Shown here: positions 1-8,412 of the stretch, one piece after another
Layout of the letters: every line of letters begins with the position of its first letter
Position numbering within the stretch: position 1 is the first letter of the stretch
NCBI GenBank assembly: GCA_910584575.1
Contig: CAJUBG010000024.1
Span: 1-53,234, forward strand
Direction: 5' to 3'
Origin: an uncultured Dorea sp.
Lineage (GTDB): Bacteria; Bacillota; Clostridia; Lachnospirales; Lachnospiraceae
Length of the DNA: 53,234 nt
The notes under the pieces: generated by a model
Told to the model about the DNA's origin: nothing
Databases searched by the model: none
The model's input: the letters and a program-made list of their open reading frames with translations, nothing else
Position numbers and translations under genes: made by a program

Positions 1-92
1 GCAGATGGATTATTTTGCATAAAAGATAGAATACATCCGATAAAAGATGGAAATACTCATCTTATCTTTAAGAAATCGGAGTGTGAGAAAGT

Positions 93-440
93 GTGCAGGT
101 AAGACGTGGAGATATCTATTATGCAGATTTAAGCCCTGTGGTGGGCTCTGAGCAGGGAGGCGTAAGGCCAGTGCTGATTATACAGAACGACGTGGGGAAC
201 AGGCACAGCCCGACGGTCATCTGCGCCGCAATTACGTCGCGGATGAATAAGGCGAAGCTGCCGACCCACGTGGAGATTGATGCCAGGCGGTATCAGATTG
301 TGAAAAATTCGGTGGTGCTCTTAGAACAGGTAAGGACCATCGATAAGCAGCGGCTTCGGGACCTGGTGTGCCATCTGGATAAGGAGATAATGAACAGAGT
401 AGATGAAGCGTTGAAAGTCAGTTTTGAGCTTCATACATAA
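93..440 (+). CDS. mazF: MazF/NdoA family endoribonuclease toxin
   Basis: 115-residue PemK/MazF-fold mRNA interferase that cuts single-stranded RNA at short sequence motifs. The N-terminal block with GDIYYADLSPVVGSEQGG followed by VRPVLIIQND closely follows the Bacillus NdoA pattern; R25 and T48 fall where the family's catalytic Arg and Thr sit, and the C-terminal LLEQVRTIDKQRL block is also typical. The start is a GTG at 93 with a weak GGAG about 10 nt upstream. In Firmicutes the antitoxin (ndoAI) is normally just upstream; only 92 bases precede this gene here, with no recognisable antitoxin end, so the partner lies outside the window or is absent. The CBS protein follows after 38 nt and may be co-transcribed. 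Family assignment is very secure; the toxin role is inferred from the family. Confidence 0.96.
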   Translation: MQVRRGDIYYADLSPVVGSEQGGVRPVLIIQNDVGNRHSPTVICAAITSRMNKAKLPTHVEIDARRYQIVKNSVVLLEQVRTIDKQRLRDLVCHLDKEIMNRVDEALKVSFELHT

Positions 441-478
441 TGTGCTCAAAAATAGAAAGGGAGTAAGAAACATCGGTT

Positions 479-1273
479 ATGGAAGAAGGCAGTTTGTTCC
501 AACGGATGAAACATCTGTTAAAAGGCGAGGATGAGCTGGATGAGGGCGCCCAGAAGGAGGCGGCGGGACTGATCCACAATATCATCCGTTATTTGGATAA
601 GGACGCAAAGGACATCATGACGCATCGGAAGCATATCGTTACCATTGACGGTGAGGTGCTTCTTGAGGATGCGCTTAGGTTCATGCTTCAGGAGAATTTT
701 TCCAGATACCCCATTTGCAGGGGAGGCATTGACGAGATTATAGGGATGATACACTTGCGGGAGGCAATGTCCTGCTATCTGGATGAGAAGCTAAGGGGGA
801 TACCCCTTAAGGACCTGACGGGTTACATAAGGTCTGCGGCATTTATACCGGAGACCAAGAGTATTGATACGTTATTTAAGGAAATGCAGGCGGACCAGAA
901 CCATATCTGCATTGTGGTGGATGAGTACGGACAGACCTCAGGGCTTGTGACGATGGAGGATATTTTGGAGGAGATCGTGGGAAATATCCTCGACGAGCAT
1001 GACGAGGAGGACGAGCGTATCCGGAGGCTTCAGAACGGGAACCTTCTGGTAAACGGAATGGTGGATCTTGAGGAATTGGAGGACATTCTGCCCATTGTGT
1101 TTGAGAAGGAGGAGTTCGAGACGCTGAATGGATTTTTGATTCAGCAGCTTGACAGGATTCCGACAGAGGATGAACAGTGCGTGGTTGACTATGAGGGATA
1201 TCGTTTTACGGTTTTGCTGGTGGATAATAACACAATCCAGAGGGTTAGGATTGAAAAACGGTGGAAAGAGTGA
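479..1273 (+). CDS. CBS-pair and CorC/HlyC-domain protein
   Basis: 264 residues. After about 45 charged residues there is a tandem CBS pair (roughly 45-168, including IVTIDGEVLLEDALRFML and ICIVVDEYGQTSGLVTMEDI) and a C-terminal transporter-associated CorC_HlyC domain (about 185-262). Larger relatives (HlyC/CorC, YhdP, TlyC) carry an N-terminal DUF21 membrane domain; this one lacks it and is the soluble CorC-length form. CBS pairs bind adenine nucleotides; the family is linked to Mg/Co efflux, but no substrate can be read here. ATG at 479 has an AAAGGGAG ribosome site. It lies between mazF and the YebC gene with short gaps, consistent with one transcript. Confidence 0.88.
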   Translation: MEEGSLFQRMKHLLKGEDELDEGAQKEAAGLIHNIIRYLDKDAKDIMTHRKHIVTIDGEVLLEDALRFMLQENFSRYPICRGGIDEIIGMIHLREAMSCYLDEKLRGIPLKDLTGYIRSAAFIPETKSIDTLFKEMQADQNHICIVVDEYGQTSGLVTMEDILEEIVGNILDEHDEEDERIRRLQNGNLLVNGMVDLEELEDILPIVFEKEEFETLNGFLIQQLDRIPTEDEQCVVDYEGYRFTVLLVDNNTIQRVRIEKRWKE

Positions 1274-1312
1274 TAGAATAATTGAGATTAGAATTAGAGA
1301 GAGGGAATAATT

Positions 1313-2044
1313 ATGTCAGGACATTCAAAATTTGCGAATATCAAGCATAAAAAGGAGAAGAATGACGCCGCCAAGGGAAAGATTTTCACGAAGATAGGGA
1401 AAGAGCTTGCCGTGGCGGTAAAAGAGGGCGGAAGCGCGGACCCTGCCAACAACAGCCGGCTTCGGGACGTGATTGCCAAGGCTAAGGCCAATAATATGCC
1501 CAACGATACCATTGACCGCAATATCAAGCGGGCGGACAGCGACGCCAATGCCGCCAACTATGAGCATATTACATATGAGGGGTACGGGCCTAACGGTACG
1601 GCGATTATCGTGGAGACGCTGACGGACAACAAGAACCGTACTGCCTCCAACGTGAAGAATGCGTTTACCAAAGGAAACGGTAACGTGGGTACGCCGGGAT
1701 GTGTTTCTTTTATGTTTGACAAGAAGGGACAGATTGTGGTGGACAAGGAGGAATATGAAGGCGACTCGGACGAGCTGATGATGACGGCTCTGGACGCAGG
1801 CGCAGAGGATTTCGTTGAGGAGGAGGACAGCTTTGAGATTCTGACGGCTCCCGATGATTTCAGCGCGGTCAGGGTGGCTCTTGAGGAGGCTGGAATCAAG
1901 ATGGCTGCGGCAGAGATTACCATGCTTCCTCAGACATATGTAGAGCTGACGGATGAGAAGGACATTGCCAATATCCAGAAGACGCTGGATATGCTGGACG
2001 ATGACGACGATGTACAGGATGTGTACCATAACTGGGATGAATAA
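1313..2044 (+). CDS. yebC: YebC/PmpR family transcriptional regulator
   Basis: 243 residues, full family length. It begins with the family hallmark MSGHSKFANIKHKK, has the central block ITYEGYGPNGTAIIVETLTD and NVGTPGCVSFMF, and ends in an acidic stretch DMLDDDDDVQDVY. YebC proteins bind DNA or assist translation; recent work on family members links some to relief of ribosome stalling at proline motifs, so the regulator label should be held loosely. The ATG has a GAGAGAGGG ribosome site. metY follows 30 nt downstream, so co-transcription is possible. Confidence 0.96.
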   Translation: MSGHSKFANIKHKKEKNDAAKGKIFTKIGKELAVAVKEGGSADPANNSRLRDVIAKAKANNMPNDTIDRNIKRADSDANAANYEHITYEGYGPNGTAIIVETLTDNKNRTASNVKNAFTKGNGNVGTPGCVSFMFDKKGQIVVDKEEYEGDSDELMMTALDAGAEDFVEEEDSFEILTAPDDFSAVRVALEEAGIKMAAAEITMLPQTYVELTDEKDIANIQKTLDMLDDDDDVQDVYHNWDE

Positions 2045-2074
2045 GGATATTGAGCAAAGGAGAGAGAAGCCGAT

Positions 2075-3355
2075 ATGAGTGATTATAGGACAGAAACCAA
2101 ATGTATCCAGTCAGGATATACGCCAGAAAACGGCGAGCCGAGAGTGCTGCCCATCTGCCAGAGTACTACGTTTAAGTATAACTCAAGCGAGCAGATGGGG
2201 CGTCTGTTTGATTTGGAGGAATCAGGGTATTTCTATACGCGTCTCCAGAATCCCACCAATGACGCCGTGGCGGCGAAGATCTGCGACTTAGAGGGCGGCG
2301 TGGCGGCTATGCTGACTTCTTCGGGGCAGGCGGCGAATTTTTATGCCATCATGAATATAGCGGAAAAAGGCGACCATGTAGTATGTGCGTCTGCCGTTTA
2401 TGGGGGAACCTATAATCTTTATGCCCACACCATCCGGAAGATGGGCGTGGAGGCTACCTTCGTGGACCCAGACTGTACAGAGGATGAGCTTAACGGGGCT
2501 TTCAGGGAGAACACCAAGGCTGTGTTTGGGGAGAGTATTGCCAATCCTGCCCTGGTGGTCCTGGATTTTGAGAAGTTTGCCAGGGCGGCCCATGCCCACG
2601 GGGTTCCTTTTATCGTAGACAACACCTTCGCAACGCCTGTGAACTGCCGGCCTTTTGAGTGGGGGGCGGATATTGTGACCCACTCCACCACCAAATACAT
2701 GGACGGCCATGCTGCCTGTGTGGGCGGCGCGATTGTGGACAGCGGGAATTTTGACTGGCAGGCTTATAAGGAGAAGTTTCCAGGGCTTACGACGCCGGAC
2801 GAGACATACCATGGGATTGTGTATACAGAACGGTTCGGCAAAGGCGCGTATATTACCAAGGCTACGGCACAGCTTATGCGGGACTTGGGCTCTATTCAGT
2901 CGCCCCAGAATGCATTTCTGTTAAATATCGGCCTTGAGACGCTGCACCTGCGTATGGAGAGGCACTGTGAAAACGGAAGGAAGGCGGCAGAATTTTTGCA
3001 GAACCATGAGAAGGTTGCCTGGGTGAACTGTCCGTCTCTGCCTGGCGACAAGTATTATGAGCTTGCTAAGAAGTATATGCCAAAGGGGACCTGCGGGGTG
3101 ATTACCTTTGGCCTTAAGGGCGGAAGGAAGGCGGCGGTCCGGATGATGGACAGCCTTAAGATGATTGCCATCGTAACCCATGTGGCGGACGCAAGAAGCT
3201 GCGTGCTTCATCCTGCCAGCCATACCCACCGGCAGATGAACGACCAGGAATTGCTTGAGGCGGGCGTACAGCCGGATTTGATCCGGTTCAGCGTGGGGAT
3301 TGAGCATATTGACGATATCATAGCAGATCTTTCTCAGGCATTAGAACAGGTATAA
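2075..3355 (+). CDS. metY: O-acetylhomoserine sulfhydrylase (MetY type)
   Basis: 426-residue PLP enzyme of the Cys/Met metabolism family. It should make homocysteine (or methionine) from O-acetylhomoserine and sulfide. K207 in HSTTKYMDGH is the Schiff-base lysine; D182 (VDNTFATP) would contact the PLP ring nitrogen; YTRLQNPT and SSGQAANF near the N terminus are typical, and the length matches MetY rather than the shorter (about 380-400 aa) MetB/MetC enzymes. Methionine gamma-lyase is the main alternative; the YFYTRLQNPTNDA context and length favour MetY. Ribosome site AAGGAGAGAG precedes ATG 2075. No SAM riboswitch or T-box fits in the 30-nt gap upstream. The gene ends at a hairpin terminator that also covers the next gene's ribosome site. 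Confidence 0.9.
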   Translation: MSDYRTETKCIQSGYTPENGEPRVLPICQSTTFKYNSSEQMGRLFDLEESGYFYTRLQNPTNDAVAAKICDLEGGVAAMLTSSGQAANFYAIMNIAEKGDHVVCASAVYGGTYNLYAHTIRKMGVEATFVDPDCTEDELNGAFRENTKAVFGESIANPALVVLDFEKFARAAHAHGVPFIVDNTFATPVNCRPFEWGADIVTHSTTKYMDGHAACVGGAIVDSGNFDWQAYKEKFPGLTTPDETYHGIVYTERFGKGAYITKATAQLMRDLGSIQSPQNAFLLNIGLETLHLRMERHCENGRKAAEFLQNHEKVAWVNCPSLPGDKYYELAKKYMPKGTCGVITFGLKGGRKAAVRMMDSLKMIAIVTHVADARSCVLHPASHTHRQMNDQELLEAGVQPDLIRFSVGIEHIDDIIADLSQALEQV

Positions 3356-3362
3356 GATTTGT

Positions 3363-3416
3363 AAAACACTTCCATACTAATGAAGGATAGGAAAATATGT
3401 ATGGAGGTGTTTTTTT
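3363..3416 (+). terminator. metY terminator overlapping the tepA ribosome site
   Basis: A 15-bp stem (3363-3377 with 3399-3413, one G-T pair) encloses a 21-nt loop; the T run 3410-3416 follows the main G+C-containing part of the stem. The 3' arm contains GGAGGTG (3403-3409), the Shine-Dalgarno for the ATG at 3417, which directly follows the T run. The same structure could therefore terminate metY transcription and hide the tepA ribosome site. Confidence 0.7.
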
Positions 3417-4115
3417 ATGTCAGACGGAGTACGTGAAGAACAGAAAAGAGAAGAAATCAAAGAAATGGGAAGCGTAAACCTGGAGGGAAGCAAGAACCGG
3501 CATAAGATTAAGCTTTTGACCGTCATCGGGGAGATTGAGGGGCATGAGGCAGTTTCCGGCAATGCAAAGGCCACCAAGTATGAGCATCTGCTTCCCCTGC
3601 TTGCCGAGGTGGAGGACAGCGACGAGATCGAAGGGCTTTTGATTCTTTTGAATACCCTGGGAGGAGACGTGGAGGCAGGTCTTTCCATTGCGGAGATGAT
3701 AGCTTCTTTAAGTAAGCCTACGGTTTCCCTGGTGCTTGGCGGCAGCCACTCTATCGGAGGGCCCCTGGCTGTCTCTGCAAAGTATTCCTTTATTGTGCCA
3801 AGCGGGACCATGATTATCCATCCTGTGCGCTCTAACGGTATGTTTATCGGAATCACCCAGAGCCTTCGCAATATGATTAAGACCCAGGATCGGATTACCC
3901 GCTTCCTTGCGGACCATTCCCATATGACCCAGAAACGGATCGAGGAACTGATGTTGAACCAGAGAGAGCTTGTCAAGGATGTGGGAACGCTTTTGGAGGG
4001 AAAGGATGCTGTCCGGGAGGGTTTAATCGATGAAGTGGGCGGAATGAGCGACGCATTGAATAAATTGCACGAAATGATTGACGAGTGCCGCGGGAAAAAG
4101 AGTGAAAATAGGTAA
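3417..4115 (+). CDS. tepA: ClpP-like TepA family serine protease
   Basis: 232 residues of the ClpP/crotonase fold, in the clostridial and bacillar TepA (YmfB) branch. The oxyanion-hole stretch ILLNTLGGDVEAG (about 77-89), the nucleophile S112 in GGSHSIGG, and H135 in IIHPVRSNG match the ClpP catalytic layout, with D158 in KTQDRITRF a candidate third member. The N-terminal 35 residues are charged and unlike true ClpP. In B. subtilis this gene also sits next to spoIIIE/ftsK, which supports the call. Known work describes a cytosolic peptidase that helps degrade signal peptides or spore SASPs; the role here is inferred. Confidence 0.88.
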   Translation: MSDGVREEQKREEIKEMGSVNLEGSKNRHKIKLLTVIGEIEGHEAVSGNAKATKYEHLLPLLAEVEDSDEIEGLLILLNTLGGDVEAGLSIAEMIASLSKPTVSLVLGGSHSIGGPLAVSAKYSFIVPSGTMIIHPVRSNGMFIGITQSLRNMIKTQDRITRFLADHSHMTQKRIEELMLNQRELVKDVGTLLEGKDAVREGLIDEVGGMSDALNKLHEMIDECRGKKSENR

Positions 4116-4143
4116 TGACAGCCCTTTTCAAAAATGCTATACT
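4115..4143 (+). promoter_or_regulatory. sigma-A promoter for ftsK
   Basis: ATGACA (4115-4120), a 17-nt spacer and TATACT (4138-4143). The -35 overlaps the tepA stop codon, so the FtsK gene has its own promoter even though only 64 nt separate the two genes. Confidence 0.65.
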
Positions 4144-4179
4144 ATTATTGCATTATTTTGCCAGAATAAGGGGGAGAGT

Positions 4180-6654
4180 ATGATGGCAGCTAAAGCAAAG
4201 AAACAGGGGAGTAGGAAACAGACGAAAAAGAAGAATACAGAGACGAGCTTTGTGGGGACAGAGATCACCATATGGGTGACCCTTGCCGTAAGTATCCTGC
4301 TGATGATCAGTAACTTCGGCTTCGGCGGCTTTGTGGGGGAGATGCTTGCAGGACTGACGGAGGATATCTTCGGATGGACTGCGTTTGTGCTTCCCTTTGT
4401 CCTGTTCGGCTCTGTGACATTTATCATATCAAACCGAGGGAACCCCAATGCCTATGTGAAGGTGGGGGCAATGCTTTGCCTTATGGCGCTTGCCTGTACA
4501 TTTCTTCAACTGGTTGACAAAAAGGGAGGGCTTTTGGGCGGATTGCTCTCAGGTATCCTGACGCCGGCCATTGGGGTTGCCGGCGCTTATGTGGTGGATG
4601 TGATTCTGATGATTATCTGTCTGGTGATCATCACGGGGAAGTCTGCGCTTAAAGGAGTCAAGAGCCATAGCACAAAGGCCATAGACATTGCGAAGCAGGA
4701 TGCCGCGCGCAGGCGCGAAATGGCAGAGGAACGCCGGAGGATGAGGGAGACCGGCGCCATTGAGGCAGTGAAGGGGGCGGCGAAAAAGCCCCGTAAGAGA
4801 AGCGACAGGCATGTGGAGGGCGTTTCCTTTAATACGGAGATACAGGAGGCGCCTGTTGAAGCACAGGCGGCAGAGCCACAGAAAAAGAATGAGCCTGAAA
4901 AGGCCATGGAGTTTGTCATTAACAGGGGCGGCGACGGCTATGAGGATGCCTTGGAGGGCGGCATGGCAGGAACGGAAAAGCCGGAGGTATCCGTAGACGT
5001 GGGTGCGCCAAAGCAGCAGGAGGCGTGGGCAATGCCTGAAGAAGGGGCAGAGCCTTTAGAGACAGCTTCGGAAGGAAAATCGGTGAAGAAGCAGAGGAGG
5101 AATGGGAAGGAGGACGCCGCCATGGAGACGGAGGCTTTCGCTTCCGCCATAGCCTGCGAGAACCAGAAGCCTAAGAAGGAATACCGGATGCCGCCTGTTT
5201 CCCTGCTTAAGAAGGGGACACGTAAGAAGGGCGAGTCAGATGCCAGCCTCAGGGAGACTGCCATGAAGCTTCAGCAGATTTTACAGAATTTTGGGGTTAA
5301 GGTTACTGTGACTAATGTAAGCTGCGGCCCATCTGTCACCCGTTATGAATTGCAGCCGGAGATGGGGGTAAAGGTCAGCAAGATTGTAGGGCTTTCTGAT
5401 GACATTAAGCTTAATCTGGCTGCTGCGGATATCCGTATCGAGGCGCCGATTCCCGGCAAGGCGGCGGTGGGAATCGAGGTGCCGAATAAGGAGAATTCTC
5501 CGGTTATGTTTCGGGATCTTCTGGAGTCTTCGGAATTCCAGAACAGCCAGTCAAAGATTTCGTTTGCCGTGGGAAAGGATATCGGCGGCAAGGCCGTGGT
5601 GTCGGATATTGGGAAGATGCCCCATGTGCTGATTGCCGGACAGACCGGCTCAGGAAAGTCGGTGTGTATCAATACGCTGATTATGAGTATCTTATATAAG
5701 GCAAGGCCGGAGGAGGTCAAGCTCATTATGATTGACCCCAAGGTGGTGGAGTTAAGCGTCTACAACGGGATTCCACATCTGATGATTCCTGTGGTGACGG
5801 ACCCGAAGAAGGCGGCAGGCGCCCTTAACTGGGCGGTTGCGGAGATGGATCGGCGTTATCGGGAATTTGCGGAGTACGGCGTGCGTGACATGAAGGGCTA
5901 TAATGAGAAGATCGTGTCCATGCCGTCGATGGACGGTGCGCCTAAAGAGCCTTTGCCTCAGATTATTGTGATTGTGGACGAGCTGGCGGATCTGATGATG
6001 ACCGCCCCAGGGGAGGTGGAGGGCGCGATCTGCCGTCTGGCGCAGCTTGCGAGAGCAGCGGGAATCCATCTCGTTATTGCGACTCAGAGACCTTCAGTCA
6101 ACGTTATCACTGGTCTGATTAAGGCAAATATGCCGTCGCGTATTGCATTTTCCGTGTCACAGGGCGTAGATTCCAGGACGATTATCGACATGAACGGGGC
6201 GGAGAGACTTTTGGGAAAGGGCGATATGCTGTTCTATCCTGCGGGATATTTGAAGCCTGCCAGGGTACAGGGGGCTTTCGTCTCGGATAAAGAGGTTCAG
6301 GAGGTGGTAGATTTCCTGAAGGAAAACAGTGAAGAAGTTACATACGATGAGGAAGTGGTGAACCATGTGAACACCAACCAGGGCGGCAGTATGCCTGTGC
6401 CTGGCGCCCCGCCTGAGGAGGATGCCCACGACGCTTATTTCATGGAGGCAGGGCGGCTGATCATCGATAAGGACAAGGCGTCCATCGGGATGCTGCAAAG
6501 GGCGTTTAAGATTGGCTTTAACCGGGCGGCAAGAATCATGGACCAGCTTGCCGAGGCAGGGGTCGTAGGGCCTGAGGAGGGAACCAAGCCCAGAAAGGTT
6601 TTGATGGCTTTGGAGGAATTCGACCAGTTTGTATCAAGTAGTGAAGCACAATAA
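4180..6654 (+). CDS. ftsK: FtsK/SpoIIIE DNA translocase
   Basis: 824 residues from ATG 4180 (a second ATG at 4183 is equally possible; GGGGAG at 4171-4176 serves both). The open frame extends 34 codons further upstream but lacks a ribosome site there and would precede the promoter's start point. Four membrane segments (about 27-48, 62-84, 92-111, 118-152) are followed by a charged low-complexity linker (about 160-390), the alpha/beta RecA-like motor with Walker A GQTGSGKS (487-494) and Walker B IVDELADLMM (D600), and a winged-helix gamma domain at the C terminus that reads KOPS/SRS sequences in the family. It pumps chromosomal DNA through the division or sporulation septum. The neighbouring TepA gene is the usual Firmicutes context. 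Confidence 0.97.
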   Translation: MMAAKAKKQGSRKQTKKKNTETSFVGTEITIWVTLAVSILLMISNFGFGGFVGEMLAGLTEDIFGWTAFVLPFVLFGSVTFIISNRGNPNAYVKVGAMLCLMALACTFLQLVDKKGGLLGGLLSGILTPAIGVAGAYVVDVILMIICLVIITGKSALKGVKSHSTKAIDIAKQDAARRREMAEERRRMRETGAIEAVKGAAKKPRKRSDRHVEGVSFNTEIQEAPVEAQAAEPQKKNEPEKAMEFVINRGGDGYEDALEGGMAGTEKPEVSVDVGAPKQQEAWAMPEEGAEPLETASEGKSVKKQRRNGKEDAAMETEAFASAIACENQKPKKEYRMPPVSLLKKGTRKKGESDASLRETAMKLQQILQNFGVKVTVTNVSCGPSVTRYELQPEMGVKVSKIVGLSDDIKLNLAAADIRIEAPIPGKAAVGIEVPNKENSPVMFRDLLESSEFQNSQSKISFAVGKDIGGKAVVSDIGKMPHVLIAGQTGSGKSVCINTLIMSILYKARPEEVKLIMIDPKVVELSVYNGIPHLMIPVVTDPKKAAGALNWAVAEMDRRYREFAEYGVRDMKGYNEKIVSMPSMDGAPKEPLPQIIVIVDELADLMMTAPGEVEGAICRLAQLARAAGIHLVIATQRPSVNVITGLIKANMPSRIAFSVSQGVDSRTIIDMNGAERLLGKGDMLFYPAGYLKPARVQGAFVSDKEVQEVVDFLKENSEEVTYDEEVVNHVNTNQGGSMPVPGAPPEEDAHDAYFMEAGRLIIDKDKASIGMLQRAFKIGFNRAARIMDQLAEAGVVGPEEGTKPRKVLMALEEFDQFVSSSEAQ

Positions 6655-6685
6655 ACAGCAGACAGAAGAAAGGATGGGGAATGCG

Positions 6686-8356
6686 ATGAAAACAGATATC
6701 CAGATTGCACAGGAGGCACAGATGGCCCACATCAGAGATGTGGCGAAGGTGGTAGGAATCGGGGAGGATGAGCTTGAGTTCTACGGAAAATACAAGGCCA
6801 AGCTTTCCGATGAAGTGTGGGAAAGAATCAAGGACAGGCCTGACGGAAAGCTTGTGCTGGTGACGGCGATTAACCCGACGCCTGCCGGGGAAGGGAAGAC
6901 CACGACGACGGTTGGGTTGGGCCAGGCTTTGGCAAAGCTTAATAAGAAGGCAATCATTGCCCTGCGCGAGCCTTCTCTTGGCCCTTGCTTTGGAATCAAG
7001 GGAGGCGCGGCAGGGGGAGGATATGCCCAGGTGGTGCCTATGGAGGATTTGAATCTTCATTTTACCGGAGATTTCCATGCCATCACGTCGGCAAATAACC
7101 TGCTGGCAGCCATGTTGGACAACCATATCCAGCAGGGCAACGCCCTTCAGATTGATCCGAGACAGGTAGTCTGGAAACGCTGTCTGGATATGAATGACCG
7201 AAATTTGCGCAACATTGTTGTAGGTCTGGGAAATAAGATGGACGGCATGGTCAGGGAGGACCATTTTGTTATCACGGTGGCGTCTGAGATCATGGCGATT
7301 CTCTGTCTGGCCGAGGATATACAGGATTTGAAAAAGCGTCTGGGAAGGATTATTGTGGCGTATAATTTCAGCGGCGAGCCGGTGACAGCGGAAGATCTGA
7401 AGGCCACAGGCGCCATGACTGCTCTTTTAAAGGACGCTGTTAAGCCGAACCTGATTCAGACCTTAGAGCATACGCCTGCACTGGTTCACGGAGGGCCTTT
7501 TGCCAATATCGCCCACGGCTGCAACAGTGTGAGAGCTACAAGGATGGCGCTGAAATTAAGTGATATCACGGTGACCGAGGCTGGTTTTGGCGCAGACCTT
7601 GGGGCGGAGAAGTTTTTGGATATCAAGTGCCGCAAGGCGGGCTTTTGTCCGGATGCGGTGGTGCTGGTTGCAACCGTGCGCGCCTTGAAGTATAATGGCG
7701 GTGTTGCCAAAGAGGATTTGGGAAAAGAGAACCTTGAGGCTCTTAAAAAGGGAATCGTAAACCTTGAAAAGCATATCGAGAATATTAAGAAATACCAGGT
7801 TCCGGTTGTGGTAACCCTGAATTCCTTCGTGACGGATACGGAAGCGGAGAATGAATACATCCGTAAGTTCTGTGAGGAGAAGGGCTGTGAGTTTGCTCTC
7901 TCTGAAGTATGGGAGAAGGGCGGAGAGGGAGGAATCGCCCTTGCCAGGAAGGTGCTTGACACCCTTGAGAACAAGGAGAGCCATTTCCATACCCTGTATC
8001 CGGATGAGATGTCTCTGGAGGATAAGATTGAGACAATCGCAAAAGAGATTTACGGCGCAAGAGGGGTGGTCTATGAGCCGGCTGCAAAGAAGCAGCTTGC
8101 GAAGATTACGTCCATGGGCTTTGGAAGCCTTCCAATCTGCATGGCGAAGAATCAGTATTCCCTCTCTGACGATGCGAAGAAGTTGGGACGTCCTACGGAT
8201 TTTGACATTCATATCAGGGAAGTCTATGTAAGCGCCGGCGCCGGCTTTGTGGTTGCACTGACAGGCGCCATCATGACGATGCCGGGTCTGCCGAAGGTTC
8301 CGGCGGCAAACGGGATTGATGTCACGGATGATGGGAAGATCACCGGATTGTTTTAA
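6686..8356 (+). CDS. fhs: formate-tetrahydrofolate ligase
   Basis: 556 residues from ATG 6686 (GGGGA at 6676-6680). The frame is open further upstream, but MKTDIQIAQEA is the family's normal start. It makes 10-formyl-THF from formate, ATP and THF, feeding purine synthesis and, in acetogens, the methyl branch of Wood-Ljungdahl. The P-loop TPAGEGKTTT lies at 65-74; REPSLGPCFGIKGGAAGGG and GGPFANIAHGCNS are characteristic blocks. It is 31 nt after ftsK and has no other C1 genes beside it, so its setting says little about acetogenesis. Confidence 0.97.
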   Translation: MKTDIQIAQEAQMAHIRDVAKVVGIGEDELEFYGKYKAKLSDEVWERIKDRPDGKLVLVTAINPTPAGEGKTTTTVGLGQALAKLNKKAIIALREPSLGPCFGIKGGAAGGGYAQVVPMEDLNLHFTGDFHAITSANNLLAAMLDNHIQQGNALQIDPRQVVWKRCLDMNDRNLRNIVVGLGNKMDGMVREDHFVITVASEIMAILCLAEDIQDLKKRLGRIIVAYNFSGEPVTAEDLKATGAMTALLKDAVKPNLIQTLEHTPALVHGGPFANIAHGCNSVRATRMALKLSDITVTEAGFGADLGAEKFLDIKCRKAGFCPDAVVLVATVRALKYNGGVAKEDLGKENLEALKKGIVNLEKHIENIKKYQVPVVVTLNSFVTDTEAENEYIRKFCEEKGCEFALSEVWEKGGEGGIALARKVLDTLENKESHFHTLYPDEMSLEDKIETIAKEIYGARGVVYEPAAKKQLAKITSMGFGSLPICMAKNQYSLSDDAKKLGRPTDFDIHIREVYVSAGAGFVVALTGAIMTMPGLPKVPAANGIDVTDDGKITGLF

Positions 8357-8412
8357 GAAAAACCTGCCGGAATCTGTTTTGGTAACGGCAGTAAGTAGGG
8401 GGGTCTCTTAAG

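Noticed and set aside
1..92. MazE-type antitoxin upstream of mazF
   Set aside because: The 92 bases before mazF have no open frame end that matches an antitoxin; it could lie outside the window.
2045..2074. SAM riboswitch or T-box before metY
   Set aside because: The gap is only 30 nt and unstructured.
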